A stretch of 64,000 nucleotides of DNA from positions 1,798,001 to 1,862,000 of the forward strand of contig NZ_CP099734.1 of assembly GCF_025398175.1 (NCBI RefSeq), read 5' to 3'. Below, piece after piece: positions 9,148 through 19,914 of this stretch. Position numbers and translations under genes: made by a program. The notes below the pieces were generated by a model. It ran no database searches and was not told the DNA's origin. It saw nothing but the letters and a program-made list of their open reading frames with translations. The first letter of the stretch is position 1, and every line of letters starts with the position of its first letter. The DNA comes from Photobacterium sp. TY1-4 (lineage in GTDB: Bacteria > Pseudomonadota > Gammaproteobacteria > Enterobacterales > Vibrionaceae).

Positions 9148-10977
9148 ATGATTAACTGGTCTTGGCTGGTAACGCAAGCAAAACATCATCGGCCACGGCT
9201 AATTGCCGCCAATATCATCGCCGTTCTGGCGACGCTGATTAGTGTGCCCATCCCCCTGCTGATGCCGCTCATGGTTGACGAGATCCTGCTGGATAAACCC
9301 GCCCAGGGGATTGATTTTCTTAACTTTTTCCTACCACAATCCCTACAAACGCCCACCGCATACATTTTCCTGGTGCTGTTGTTTGTCGTGCTGATGCGAA
9401 TCAGCAGCCAGGCATTAAATATTTTACAAAGTCGCCAGTTTACCCTGGTTGCAAAAGACATCACCTTCCATATTCGCCGCCACCTGCTCGACAAACTCGG
9501 CCGGATCAGCATGCGCCAGTATGAAGAAAAAGGCAGCGGCGGGATCACTTCGCACCTGATCACCGACGTGGAAACCATCGATAAATTTGTCGGTGATACC
9601 CTGAGCCGGTTTCTGGTCGGCCTGCTCACGGTGGTGGGCACCGCGGTGATCCTGCTGTGGCTGAACTGGCAGTTAGGGCTGTTCATTCTGTTGGTCAACC
9701 CGGTCGTAGTTTATGCTTCCAAGAAGATGGGCAACCGAGTCAAAACCCTCAAGCGAAAAGAAAACCAGGCATTTGAAAAATTCCAGCAGCGCTTGGTGGA
9801 AACCCTGGATGGACTCTACCAGTTGCGCGCTTCGAACCGGGAGCGGGAATTTCTGACCCAGCTCAAATCCAGTGCTGATAACATCCGTTACGACGCCGAC
9901 AAGTATGCCTGGCAATCCGAAGCCGCCGGCCGGATCTCCTTCTTGCTGTTTTTGATCGGCTTTGAGCTGTTCCGGGCCATGGCGATGGTGATGGTGCTAT
10001 TCACGGATCTGACCATCGGCCAGATGTTCGCCGTGTTCGGCTACTTGTGGTTCATGCTTGGTCCGGTTCAGGAGCTGCTCGGCATTCAGTTTGCCTGGTA
10101 CGGTGCCTCTGCCGCCATGCAGCGGCTCAATGGCCTGATCGCACTGGAAGAAGAAGTCCGCCCGGTTGCGACCGTCAATCCGTTCCGAGCCGGAGAAAGT
10201 CTGCAAATTGATGTCCGTGATCTGCACTTTGCCTATGATGAGGATAAAGAAGTGCTGCGTGGCCTGAACCTGTCGATCCCGGCCGGGAAGCGGGTGGCGC
10301 TGGTCGGCTCCTCCGGTGGCGGGAAGTCGACGTTAATCCAGCTTCTGCTGGGGATCTATCAAAAAGACAGCGGCGATATCCTGATCAACGGCGCTCCGAT
10401 TGAAGACGTCAGCTACGAAGCGCTACGGGAAAAAATGGCGGTGGTGTTGCAGCACCCGATACTGTTCAATGACACCCTGCGCAACAACCTCTGCATGGGC
10501 GCGCACTTTAATGATGAGCAACTCTGGCAAGCCTTGGACATTGCCCAGATGATGGACGTTACCGAACGGCTGACCAAAGGGTTGGATACCGAGATTGGTC
10601 GTCAGGGGATCCGCCTTTCCGGCGGTCAGCGACAGCGCCTGGCGATTGCCCGAATGATCCTGGCCAATCCGGATTTTGTGATCCTGGACGAAGCCACCTC
10701 TGCGCTTGATACCGCCACTGAAGCTGCTTTGCATAAAGCCCTGAATGAGTTTCTGGCCGATCGAACCACCCTGATTGTTGCCCACCGTTTATCTGCGGTT
10801 AAGCAAGCTGATTTAATCTATGTGCTTGAAGACGGCCAAGTCAGCCAGTCGGGAACACATGCTCAGCTCGTGAATGAAACCGGGTTATATCAGACCCTAT
10901 ATGGTTCAATTCAGTCATCAGCCACAGAAGTGCGAGTCGATCCACAAGGGGCTGTAGCCAGAGTGAATGTAAAATAA
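9148..10977 (+). CDS. ABC exporter (fused membrane and ATPase domains)
   Basis: This is a half-size ABC exporter of the MsbA type, 609 residues from the ATG chosen. About residues 1-330 are the six-helix transmembrane domain. The nucleotide-binding domain follows, with Walker A (GSSGGGKST, near 388), signature LSGGQRQR (near 489), Walker B FVILDEATSALD (near 509) and H-loop VAHRLS (near 544). It should work as a homodimer in the inner membrane; the substrate is unknown. A GTG at 9127 would add seven residues but directly follows the Fur box, so the ATG preceded by AAAGG is preferred. The Fur box hints at an iron-linked substrate. A hairpin separates it from letA. Confidence 0.9.
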   Translation: MINWSWLVTQAKHHRPRLIAANIIAVLATLISVPIPLLMPLMVDEILLDKPAQGIDFLNFFLPQSLQTPTAYIFLVLLFVVLMRISSQALNILQSRQFTLVAKDITFHIRRHLLDKLGRISMRQYEEKGSGGITSHLITDVETIDKFVGDTLSRFLVGLLTVVGTAVILLWLNWQLGLFILLVNPVVVYASKKMGNRVKTLKRKENQAFEKFQQRLVETLDGLYQLRASNREREFLTQLKSSADNIRYDADKYAWQSEAAGRISFLLFLIGFELFRAMAMVMVLFTDLTIGQMFAVFGYLWFMLGPVQELLGIQFAWYGASAAMQRLNGLIALEEEVRPVATVNPFRAGESLQIDVRDLHFAYDEDKEVLRGLNLSIPAGKRVALVGSSGGGKSTLIQLLLGIYQKDSGDILINGAPIEDVSYEALREKMAVVLQHPILFNDTLRNNLCMGAHFNDEQLWQALDIAQMMDVTERLTKGLDTEIGRQGIRLSGGQRQRLAIARMILANPDFVILDEATSALDTATEAALHKALNEFLADRTTLIVAHRLSAVKQADLIYVLEDGQVSQSGTHAQLVNETGLYQTLYGSIQSSATEVRVDPQGAVARVNVK

Positions 10978-10996
10978 TATAGTGTTCATAATTGAT

Positions 10997-11024
10997 AATA
11001 GCGGCCCTTGAGCCGCTATTTATT
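10997..11024 (+). terminator. Hairpin terminator between the ABC exporter and letA
   Basis: A 9-bp perfect stem AATAGCGGC / GCCGCTATT with a 6-base loop is followed by TATTT. It separates the exporter transcript from letA. Confidence 0.6.
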
Positions 11025-11048
11025 TGCATAGTAAAGGATTAAACCACC

Positions 11049-12245
11049 ATGTCACTGGCAAGACGATGTCCCGGATGCGATTTAGCCATCATGCCGCAAG
11101 TCGCCCAACAAGGACAAAGTGCCTATTGCCCTCGCTGCAATACCCGATTATACCGAGGCGGCACTTCACGCTTTAACAGTGAGCTGGCCATTGCCCTGGC
11201 GTGTCTGATCCTGTTCATTCCTGCGCATGTATTCCCGCTCATTACGATCCGCCTATTCGGCGTGATGATCCCGGCCACACTCCCGGCCGGGGGACTGGTC
11301 CTGGCGTCTGATTTTCCCATCGTGGCATTTCTGATCCTGTTTTGCAGCAGTATTGCCCCGCTTCTGGTCAGTCTCTCGGTGCTCGGCGCTCAGGCAGGTC
11401 TGAAATGGCGACGTTTTCGCTTGTTTCGCCTTTCCATCCTGACCATTGAACACCTGCGCAACTGGGCGATGTTTGATGTCTTTCTGATCAGCCTGGCCAT
11501 TTCCAGCTTCAAAGTACAGGACTATGCTGAACTTCACATCGGCCCCGGCCTTTATTCTTTAGTCATTCTGCAAGTTCTGATGTCATTGCTGATTACCCGG
11601 GTCAGCGTCCATCGCTACTGGGAAGCCTGGCAGCCGGAAGGCGAACATACTGATGACGAACTGAAAGCCCAATGCCATAGCTGCCATTTAACTCAGGCTC
11701 AGGGCGAGCACTGTATGCGCTGCACTGCACCGCTGTATCACAGGGTGCCCCACTCGATTCAGAAGACCTGGGCATACCTGATCGCAGCCACGATTTTTAT
11801 TTTCCCGGCCAACCTGTACCCGATTTCCATTTTTCTTAATAACGGTAAGCGAATGGAAGATACCATTTTTTCCGGTGTCGCATCGCTGGTGAACAATGGT
11901 ATGGGTGGTATCGCAGCAATCATTTTCGTCGCCAGTATTGTGGTGCCGGTTGCCAAGATCCTCGGGCTGGCGTTTCTGCTGCTGGCCATCCAGTTCAAAC
12001 GCCAGATCAACCACCGACACCGAATGGTGATCTACAGGATAATTCAATGGATTGGCAAATGGTCAATGATGGATCTGTTTGTGATTTCAATTATGGTCAC
12101 CCTGATTGACCGTGACCAACTCCTCGATTTTACACCCGGCCCGGGCGCCATTGCCTTTGGGGTCGTAGTTGTGCTTACCATGCTGGCTGCCGAAAGCCTG
12201 GATTCTCGTCTGATATGGGACAATTATGAACGACAGACTCGATAA
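11049..12245 (+). CDS. letA: LetA (PqiA/YebS family) membrane protein
   Basis: LetA is the inner-membrane partner of the MCE tunnel protein LetB in phospholipid transport across the envelope. The 398-residue protein contains two PqiA modules. Each starts with a zinc ribbon: Cys7/Cys10/Cys27/Cys30 in RRCPGC...YCPRC, and a second CHSC...CMRC set near residues 208-225. Each ribbon is followed by hydrophobic segments (about four per module). The gene overlaps letB by 20 bp, which argues for translational coupling. Confidence 0.93.
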   Translation: MSLARRCPGCDLAIMPQVAQQGQSAYCPRCNTRLYRGGTSRFNSELAIALACLILFIPAHVFPLITIRLFGVMIPATLPAGGLVLASDFPIVAFLILFCSSIAPLLVSLSVLGAQAGLKWRRFRLFRLSILTIEHLRNWAMFDVFLISLAISSFKVQDYAELHIGPGLYSLVILQVLMSLLITRVSVHRYWEAWQPEGEHTDDELKAQCHSCHLTQAQGEHCMRCTAPLYHRVPHSIQKTWAYLIAATIFIFPANLYPISIFLNNGKRMEDTIFSGVASLVNNGMGGIAAIIFVASIVVPVAKILGLAFLLLAIQFKRQINHRHRMVIYRIIQWIGKWSMMDLFVISIMVTLIDRDQLLDFTPGPGAIAFGVVVVLTMLAAESLDSRLIWDNYERQTR

Positions 12246-14853
12246 CCAAGAACCAGAACCTGTGAAAATTAAACGAGATCGCGGCATCTCTCCCCTTTGG
12301 ATCCTCCCTCTGCTCGCACTCGTTTTAGCCGGGTGGCTGGTCTACAAAGCGGTCAATGAAGCCGGCCAACGGATCAAGATCCACTTCAGTGATGCCGCCG
12401 GCCTGACGGCCGGTCGCACAACGATTCGCTATCAGGGCCTTGAGATCGGTATTATCCGCGATGTCATTCTGTCGAAGGATCTAAAGAGCATTTATGCCGA
12501 AGCAGACATCTATCCGGAAGCCGTCAAAACCTTGAAAGAAGGGACCCAATTCTGGCTGGTGAAACCCAAAGCCTCGATTACCGGTATTTCCGGGTTGGAT
12601 GCGCTGGTGTCGGGCAACTACATTGCCATGCAACCCGGTCAGGGAGACAGTGCCTATGAGTTTACGGCACTCGATACCCAGCCTTCCGATCTGACGCTGG
12701 GAGAAGGACTGAAAATCCAGCTCCGCGCACCGAGCCTTGGGTCGGTGAATATCGGCTCTCAGGTCATGTACAAGCAGATCCCGGTAGGTGAAGTGTATAA
12801 CTACACCCTGAGTGAGAGTAAAAAACGCGTCCTGATCGACTTGTTAATCAAACCCCAATACGCGGAACTGGTGACCAATAAAAGCCGCTTCTGGAATGTC
12901 AGTGGCATGAGCGCCAATGTCGGATTCAATGGCATTGATGTGCAATTTGAAAGTTTGTCGGCCATGATTGGCGGTGCCATTGCCTTTGACTCGCCGGATG
13001 AAGGCGTGACCATCCAACCCGGAAAACAGTTCCGCCTGTATCCGGATTTAAATACTGCCGGGCGCGGGATCGCAATCACCATCGAGCTCCCGGACAACAA
13101 CAACGTCAGTGCCAACGGCGCGCCGATCATTTACCGCGGCCTGGAAATCGGCAAGGTCTCCGATCTGCGTCTGGATAAGCAGCGCCAGAAAGTCGTGGCG
13201 CATGCCGCCATCGAACCGAGCATGAGCGAGCTCCTGACCACCGGCTCACGGATCCTGCTGGAAGAAGCCGAAGTTTCTCTCACCGGGGTGAAGAATATCG
13301 GCAACCTGATCCGGGGGAATTTCCTGACACTGATCCCCGGCCACGGCGAAGACGCCCGACGTTTTGTCGCTATCACTCAGGATCAACTGCTGGAACAACA
13401 ACCCGGTATCGCGACCTTCTCCCTCTACGCCGATCACAGTCACGGCGTAAAGCGCGGCACCCTGTTAAAACATCGGGGCCTGGAAGTCGGCCGTGTGAAG
13501 AGTGTCACGCTGGAAAGCAATCGGGTACGGTTCGATGTGGTTGTTTTGCCAGAGCACACGGCCCTGGTCCGCTCAGCCAGCCGCTTCTACTTAGACGGCG
13601 GGATTGATGCCACCCTCGGTGCCCAGGGGCTGAATGTCAACGTGCCGCCGGCCGATCAGCTGATTAGCCAAAGTATCAGCTTTACCAGTAGCGGTAGCCG
13701 CAAGATCCTGACCCACTACCCGCTTTACGCAAGTAAACAGCTGGCGACCCTGGCGGCCGAGCAGCAGCAAGGTCAGTCGACCTTTACCCTGTTCGCTGAC
13801 GAGTTGCCGCCGGTTTCAGCCGGAAGCCCGGTACTGTATCGCAATCTGCCGGTGGGCGAAGTTAAGGACTACGCCCTGACCCGTGACGGCGTCACGGTCA
13901 GCCTGGCGATCAAGAACAAGTACCGTCATCTCATTCATAGTGAAACGGTGTTCTGGAATCGTTCCGGCGTGGAAGTTGAAGCCGGGATCGGGGGTTTCAA
14001 CATCAAAGCCGATCCCCTGGCCACACTGGTCAAAGGCGGCATTGCGTTTGACACCCTACCGGGTATCGCAAACAAAACCGATCATCGCTTCAAGCTTTAC
14101 CCGAGCCTGAAAGATGCGAAAAACTTCGGCCTGACCATTACCCTGACCGCCAGTGACGCCAAAGCCGTATCAGTGAATAGTGACATTCGCTATCAAGGCG
14201 TTAACGTTGGTAAAGTACTGGATATCATCCCGAATTTTAAATCAGGGAATGTCAGCATTCAGGCGCGCTTGTTCCCGCAATATGCCGGGCAACTCGCCAA
14301 ATCCGATAGCCATTTCTGGCTGGTCACGCCGAAGATCAGCCTGTCCGGCACCAAGAACCTCGACTCTCTGCTCAGCAGCTACATTGCCGTTGAGCCCGGC
14401 ACCGGCAGTTATTCTCAGACCTTCACGCTGGGAAAAACAGAACTGGCCAAAACCGGTCTGACGGTGATCCTTGAAAGTGAAGAGCGCGGCTCCGTCAGCG
14501 AAGGGACGCCGTTGTTGTATCGCGATATGCAAGTGGGTCAAGTCGTCAATGTGTCTCTGGGTGAGCTTGCCGATCGGGTCATTATTGAAGCGCAGGTTGA
14601 AGAATCCTACAGCCACCTGGTTCGTACTGACAGTGTGTTCTGGAATGTCTCCGGGCTGGATGTCACCATCGGCCTGACCGGCGCCAATGTGGCAAGCGGC
14701 ACGGTCGATAGCCTGCTTCGCGGCGGGATTGCTTTCGCAACACCGGAGCAACAGCCTTTATCGCCGATTGCCGAACCAGAATCCCATTTCCTGCTGCACC
14801 GGCAAGCCAAGCCGCAATGGCGAGAATGGCGCACTGCCATTCCCCACCACTGA
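12226..14853 (+). CDS. letB: LetB (YebT) seven-MCE-domain lipid transport protein
   Basis: LetB forms a periplasm-spanning hexameric tunnel for lipids. The 875-residue protein has one N-terminal membrane helix (about 23-40, ISPLWILPLLALVLAGWLV). Seven MCE repeats start near residues 50, 162, 282, 395, 518, 634 and 743. Each carries the pattern G-x-x-(I/V/L)-x-(Y/H)-(R/Q/K)-x-(L/I/M/V)-x-(I/V)-G-x-(V/I). Seven repeats equals the E. coli protein. Its start lies inside letA and a strong terminator follows. Confidence 0.95.
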   Translation: MNDRLDNQEPEPVKIKRDRGISPLWILPLLALVLAGWLVYKAVNEAGQRIKIHFSDAAGLTAGRTTIRYQGLEIGIIRDVILSKDLKSIYAEADIYPEAVKTLKEGTQFWLVKPKASITGISGLDALVSGNYIAMQPGQGDSAYEFTALDTQPSDLTLGEGLKIQLRAPSLGSVNIGSQVMYKQIPVGEVYNYTLSESKKRVLIDLLIKPQYAELVTNKSRFWNVSGMSANVGFNGIDVQFESLSAMIGGAIAFDSPDEGVTIQPGKQFRLYPDLNTAGRGIAITIELPDNNNVSANGAPIIYRGLEIGKVSDLRLDKQRQKVVAHAAIEPSMSELLTTGSRILLEEAEVSLTGVKNIGNLIRGNFLTLIPGHGEDARRFVAITQDQLLEQQPGIATFSLYADHSHGVKRGTLLKHRGLEVGRVKSVTLESNRVRFDVVVLPEHTALVRSASRFYLDGGIDATLGAQGLNVNVPPADQLISQSISFTSSGSRKILTHYPLYASKQLATLAAEQQQGQSTFTLFADELPPVSAGSPVLYRNLPVGEVKDYALTRDGVTVSLAIKNKYRHLIHSETVFWNRSGVEVEAGIGGFNIKADPLATLVKGGIAFDTLPGIANKTDHRFKLYPSLKDAKNFGLTITLTASDAKAVSVNSDIRYQGVNVGKVLDIIPNFKSGNVSIQARLFPQYAGQLAKSDSHFWLVTPKISLSGTKNLDSLLSSYIAVEPGTGSYSQTFTLGKTELAKTGLTVILESEERGSVSEGTPLLYRDMQVGQVVNVSLGELADRVIIEAQVEESYSHLVRTDSVFWNVSGLDVTIGLTGANVASGTVDSLLRGGIAFATPEQQPLSPIAEPESHFLLHRQAKPQWREWRTAIPHH

Positions 14854-14879
14854 GACGTGACATCCCGGCCATCAGAGTC

Positions 14880-14906
14880 AAAGGAGCGCACCCGCGCTCC
14901 TTTTTT
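14880..14906 (+). terminator. Terminator of the letAB operon
   Basis: A 9-bp stem AAGGAGCGC / GCGCTCCTT with an ACCC loop runs directly into a T tract. Confidence 0.9.
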
Positions 14907-14988
14907 CATGTGAGGCCCCGCTGAGAATCGATTATTCACCGGCTTTGGTATAGACTCACGCCCCAAGCTAGTTAACTGAGACATTCCC

Positions 14989-16419
14989 TTGCATCCGAAC
15001 ATCCACCTTCCTGAAGCTTACCTTGAGCAGATCCGCCAAATCATGCCAGAGCACCTGAGCATGGATGAGTTCATCGCCTGCTGTAAAACCCCGCTCCGCC
15101 GCAGCATCCGGGTTAACACCCTGAAGATCAGTGTGGCTGATTTCCTGGCGCGGGTTGCAGACAAAGACTGGACGCTGACCCCTGTTCCCTGGTGTGAAAC
15201 CGGCTTCTGGATTGAGCGTGAAGACGAAGACAGCGTGTCGCTTGGCAACACGGCCGAACATATGGCCGGGCTGTTCTATATTCAGGAAGCCAGTTCGATG
15301 ATGCCGGTGACCGCCCTGCTCAAAGACAATGATCGCTTGGACTGCGTCCTTGATATGGCTTCTGCCCCCGGCTCTAAAACAACCCAAATCGCCTGCGCTA
15401 TGGAAAACCGGGGGGCGCTGGTTGCCAATGAACTGGCGGCCAGCCGGATCAAAGTGCTGCACGCCAACCTGCAACGCTGCGGTGTGTACAATACAGCCCT
15501 GACCCATTTCGACGGCTGTGTCTTTGGCGGCTGGGCGCCGGAGTCTTTTGATTCTATTTTGCTCGATGCGCCCTGCTCCGGTGAAGGCGCAATTCGGAAG
15601 GACGAAGATGCCATGGCGAACTGGAGCCTGGCATCCGTTGCAGACATCGCAAGCGTCCAACGCGATCTCATCGTCAGTGGTTTTCAGGCCTTAAAACCAG
15701 GCGGCGTCATGGTCTACTCGACCTGTACCCTGAACTTGCAGGAAAATCAGCAAGTCTGCCATTATCTGAAAGAGACTTTTGGTGACGCGGTCACATTTGA
15801 GTCGCTGGGCGATCTTTGCCCGGGCGCCGAGCAAGTCCTGACAGAAGAAGGATTCCTGCATGTTTACCCGCAGGTGTTCGACAGTGAAGGCTTTTTCGTT
15901 GCCCGGATCCGTAAACATCACGCCGTTGAATCTCCAAAGGTGAAAAAGCGACTCGGGAAATTTCCATTCAACCTTGCCGGTGAAAAAGAGCAGGCACAAA
16001 TTACCGCCAGCCTGAAAGCAGATTTGGATATTGCAATCCCGGCAGGAAGTGAGATCTGGCTTCGAGACAAAGAGGTCTGGCTGTTTCCGGCCAACCTGCG
16101 CGCACTACTCAGTGAAATTCGATTCCAGCGGATCGGTGTCAAACTCGCCGAGCAGCATAAGAAAGGCTACCGTTGGCAACATGAAGCGATCATGACGCTG
16201 GCAAGCGGGCGTGAATCCGTGGCAACGGCGCTGACAGCACCGCAAGCGAAAGAATGGTTCATGGGCCGGGATATCCGCCCGGAAAACTTCAGTGGCCAAG
16301 GGGAAGTGATTGTCACCTACCGTGACTACCCGATTGGGATTGGCAAATGGGTTGGCAACCGCATTAAAAACGGCCTGCCGCGTGAGTTGGTTCGCGATAA
16401 AAACCTTTTTGATTTCTGA
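14989..16419 (+). CDS. rsmF: 16S rRNA (cytosine-1407-C5) methyltransferase
   Basis: RsmF (YebU) methylates C1407 of 16S rRNA using S-adenosylmethionine. The 476-residue protein aligns from end to end with E. coli RsmF, including LRRSIRVNTLKISVADFL, the SAM loop SAPGSKTTQ, and the two catalytic cysteines in DAPCSGEG (near 196) and YSTCTLN (near 245). The C-terminal PUA-like part ends with LPRELVRDKNLF. The only start that keeps the conserved N-terminus is a TTG; the next in-frame ATG would remove the opening helix. The TTG start may keep expression low. It follows the letAB terminator, as yebU follows yebT in E. coli. Confidence 0.95.
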   Translation: MHPNIHLPEAYLEQIRQIMPEHLSMDEFIACCKTPLRRSIRVNTLKISVADFLARVADKDWTLTPVPWCETGFWIEREDEDSVSLGNTAEHMAGLFYIQEASSMMPVTALLKDNDRLDCVLDMASAPGSKTTQIACAMENRGALVANELAASRIKVLHANLQRCGVYNTALTHFDGCVFGGWAPESFDSILLDAPCSGEGAIRKDEDAMANWSLASVADIASVQRDLIVSGFQALKPGGVMVYSTCTLNLQENQQVCHYLKETFGDAVTFESLGDLCPGAEQVLTEEGFLHVYPQVFDSEGFFVARIRKHHAVESPKVKKRLGKFPFNLAGEKEQAQITASLKADLDIAIPAGSEIWLRDKEVWLFPANLRALLSEIRFQRIGVKLAEQHKKGYRWQHEAIMTLASGRESVATALTAPQAKEWFMGRDIRPENFSGQGEVIVTYRDYPIGIGKWVGNRIKNGLPRELVRDKNLFDF

Positions 16420-17595
<1,176 letters not shown>

Positions 17596-17693
17596 TTACC
17601 TGATAATCACGCTGCCCCATCCCTTGCGGGCATCCGGAATGCCCGCAATCGATGCTACTGCTAAAAGTGACAAGATTGTTCTGGATTTTCCAG

Positions 17694-17726
17694 CCTTATC
17701 CGCCAATACGGATAAGGTTTTTTTTC
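17694..17726 (+). terminator. Terminator of azoR
   Basis: A 9-bp stem CCTTATCCG / CGGATAAGG is followed by eight T. A second hairpin without a T run (TGCGGGCAT / ATGCCCGCA, 17625-17647) lies just upstream. Confidence 0.88.
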
Positions 17727-17727
17727 A

Positions 17728-18378
17728 TTATACCGACGCAAAAACCTGATATTGGGCCACCTGCTGCCGGAATAGGGACATCACGTCTGAAAACTCAGGA
17801 ATGAGTGTCATCGTCCCGGTTTCAGGTTCATAGAACCCGATTTCGCGGTGTGCCGGTCGAAACATCAGCCTGAACCCCTGCGCGGTTGGCTGGATACCGA
17901 ATTCATCCTCCCGGTAGACTTTCTGGTTGCTGTCATAACAGCCGGAAAAGAATCGTAACAGCTCATGTGCCGCCGGGGACTTAAACATCTGATCCCCAAT
18001 GGTTGCACCATTGCAGTCCGAGGCTATCACCCGAAATCCCTGCTCACTGTATTTCATCAGCTCAAACAACCGGCGCCGTTGGGCCTGTGTTGGCTTCACT
18101 GCCGTATGCACGCGTCCGCGCGCTTCATAACGGATGATTCCGGTAGCAACCATCAGATTGACAATGGTTAGTTCATCACAAGCTCCTTGCATTTCTTTCG
18201 GCAACAATGCAGCCACAGCGCGGTGATATTGCCGATGGTCCAGATCCGAACGCTGCAAATTCAGTAAGTTGCCATCCGGCAATACATACCCGCCATCTTT
18301 CTGAATCCGCGTTACCCCAAAATGTGACACCAGTTGTGAGATCAATGCCTCACCGTTTTGTTGTTTTATGTTTTCCAT
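17728..18378 (-). CDS. Protein of unknown function, 216 residues
   Basis: I do not recognise this protein. It begins MENIKQQNGEALISQL, has no signal peptide or membrane helix, and looks soluble and mixed alpha/beta. Residues about 25-45 (DGGYVLPDGNLLNLQRSD) and 75-105 (GIIRYEARGRVHTAVKPTQ, then QRRRLFELM) form a compact N-terminal module. Residues about 155-210 form a second, beta-rich part (FRLMFRPAHREIGFYEPETG). AGGTG precedes the ATG. It is a lone gene convergent with azoR, next to a region with no genes. Confidence 0.7.
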   Translation of the reverse strand: MENIKQQNGEALISQLVSHFGVTRIQKDGGYVLPDGNLLNLQRSDLDHRQYHRAVAALLPKEMQGACDELTIVNLMVATGIIRYEARGRVHTAVKPTQAQRRRLFELMKYSEQGFRVIASDCNGATIGDQMFKSPAAHELLRFFSGCYDSNQKVYREDEFGIQPTAQGFRLMFRPAHREIGFYEPETGTMTLIPEFSDVMSLFRQQVAQYQVFASV

Positions 18379-18934
18379 AGCACCTATCCATCTGAAATAA
18401 GTCCCAAATTTTCAGATGGATTTATGATTCATCACTCAATAAGAAAAATCAGTGCGGCGGCTCTCATTATTTATAATATTCCCCATACAAATCAGCGAAG
18501 CTTCAACTTGCCCTCAAAAATATGGCGGCCTCGTAAGACTTCATCACCTCATGCGGTCAGCTCATACAGTGATTTGGAGACTGGACGATTCATCAACCTG
18601 GGCTATACTCAGTATTGAAAAGCGTTTCTTTCTGCCAATAGGTCTTACAGAGATGAGGGGAAAGAGGAGCAACCACGTAAGTTTCTGGGCTTGCAGCGTG
18701 GCCAACGAGAGCAGAAGCACAACCCTGTCATCGCTAACTCTCGACGCGCTTTTCACAATCATCCTTGAGCGGATCACCGACCTGCAGAATGCAGGTTTTT
18801 TATTGCTCATTTTCCAGAGTGTTCACAGGGCGCCGCCCCTCAGCAATTGCGAACTCACTGTGGCAACGCTCCGTGTATGCGGATCCCCCCGAGACTCTTG
18901 GTTTCCAATGCTGACGTTTCAACTCCGGTAACTG
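18379..18934. other. Gene-poor region with a candidate small RNA
   Basis: A 159-codon rightward frame exists but has unnatural composition, no ribosome site and no recognisable motif, so I do not call it. The one structured element is the TATACT-to-terminator segment listed separately. I see nothing else. Confidence 0.5.
18604..18803 (+). ncRNA. Candidate small RNA
   Basis: A -10-like TATACT at 18604-18609 would start a transcript near 18616. It runs through a purine-rich stretch (GAGGGGAAAGAGGAGC) to a clear intrinsic terminator at 18780-18803 (ACCTGCA / TGCAGGT, then TTTTTTATT). No gene precedes the terminator on this strand, so it should end an RNA of about 185 nt. The -35 is poor and I do not recognise the family. 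Confidence 0.35.
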
Positions 18935-19282
18935 TCAGACTTCCCAATCCGGCGCCTCAGTTTGATTTGCGGGGGTCAACCGATCTTCCGCCCAGCTTAA
19001 GGCTGCCGTCACACATGGGAAACCCAGCGTACTGATCAACAGGATCAGACTATGGCGAATTTCTTCAGCGCTCGCCCCGGCCGCCAGGGCCCGCTGGGTG
19101 TGGCTGTGCACCGCCCCTTCCGAACGACAAGCTGCTGCCGCTGCCAGTTGCAGCAACTGTGCTGTTTTCTCGTCTATCGGCCCACACTGTTTGACCGTTT
19201 TTCCAAGTGATTCCACGGCGTCTAATAGTGATGGGTATTCTTGTTGCATCCTACGATACTGTGTTGATGGATGTTCCGACAT
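18935..19282 (-). CDS. Carboxymuconolactone decarboxylase-like protein without the CxxC
   Basis: The 115-residue all-helical protein resembles the AhpD/CMD family in its second half (HSHTQRALAAGASAEEIRHSLILL). Typical peroxidase-active members carry CxxC before the helix; here the segment reads ACRSEGAVHSH, with a single Cys, so AhpD-type disulfide chemistry is unlikely. The start was chosen at MSEHPSTQ because AAGGAGG lies 5 nt upstream; the frame continues nine codons further without support. Function is not known. Confidence 0.75.
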   Translation of the reverse strand: MSEHPSTQYRRMQQEYPSLLDAVESLGKTVKQCGPIDEKTAQLLQLAAAAACRSEGAVHSHTQRALAAGASAEEIRHSLILLISTLGFPCVTAALSWAEDRLTPANQTEAPDWEV

Positions 19283-19517
19283 AGCTCCTCCTTCACTCAT
19301 AAGCTTCATCTGGGTAACTTCCGGGCACGGGCAGGTTGTGATAATGACGGCATAACGGCCATAGCCAACCGACAGTGTTGATGCCTGGCCCTTTGATGAT
19401 TCGCCTCAGTTCAACCTTTCGGTCTATCAAGCGTAGCCGCTGAAACGGCACATTCGGTGTCCGAACTTCAATTCAAACCTGCCGCCAATCCTGAAGGACG
19501 ACCCTGTCCATGCGGCA

Positions 19518-19543
19518 ATAAAAAACCCGGCCAGGCCGGGTTT
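19518..19543 (-). terminator. Terminator of the coiled-coil protein gene
   Basis: Read leftward, a 10-bp perfect stem AAACCCGGCC / GGCCGGGTTT with a one-base centre is followed by TTTATT. Confidence 0.85.
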
Positions 19544-19599
19544 ATGTATTCAGGGTCCAACGAAACACCTTCATTCATGGCGGTGTTTTCGCAACACGA

Positions 19600-19914
19600 T
19601 TATGATTTAGGCTTTGAAGCCAGCTCCGCTTTTTTCAGCTCTGTCACTTTTTTGCTGATTTCACGGCGCTCTTTTGACAACTCTGCGCTGATAATAATGT
19701 GATCATCCACGCGGTCTTCATAATCGCCTTTCATGTTCTGGATGATTTCAACAATCTGCTCATGCGTCATATCTTCCTGGATGTAATCCAGCAGGTTTTC
19801 TAGCAACTCAACACGTTTCCGGTTATCACGGACCTTACGATCGTTATCCAGAATTTCACGCTTCAACTTATTTTTGCGGCGTGTCTGGCGGACCAATTCA
19901 AGGATAGTGCTCAT
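19600..19914 (-). CDS. Small coiled-coil protein conserved in vibrios
   Basis: This is a 104-residue, highly charged, helical protein starting [20 protein letters not shown]. It has long heptad-like stretches ([20 protein letters not shown] and [20 protein letters not shown]). From memory, similar short proteins occur across Vibrionaceae and are often labelled transcriptional regulators without evidence. No DNA-binding motif can be seen. AAGGACA precedes the ATG and a strong terminator follows, so it is a single-gene unit. Confidence 0.75.
   Translation of the reverse strand: MSTILELVRQTRRKNKLKREILDNDRKVRDNRKRVELLENLLDYIQEDMTHEQIVEIIQNMKGDYEDRVDDHIIISAELSKERREISKKVTELKKAELASKPKS

Noticed and set aside
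18452..18931. Rightward 159-codon open frame
   Set aside because: No ribosome site, odd amino-acid composition, no motif, and it runs across the candidate terminator at 18780-18803.
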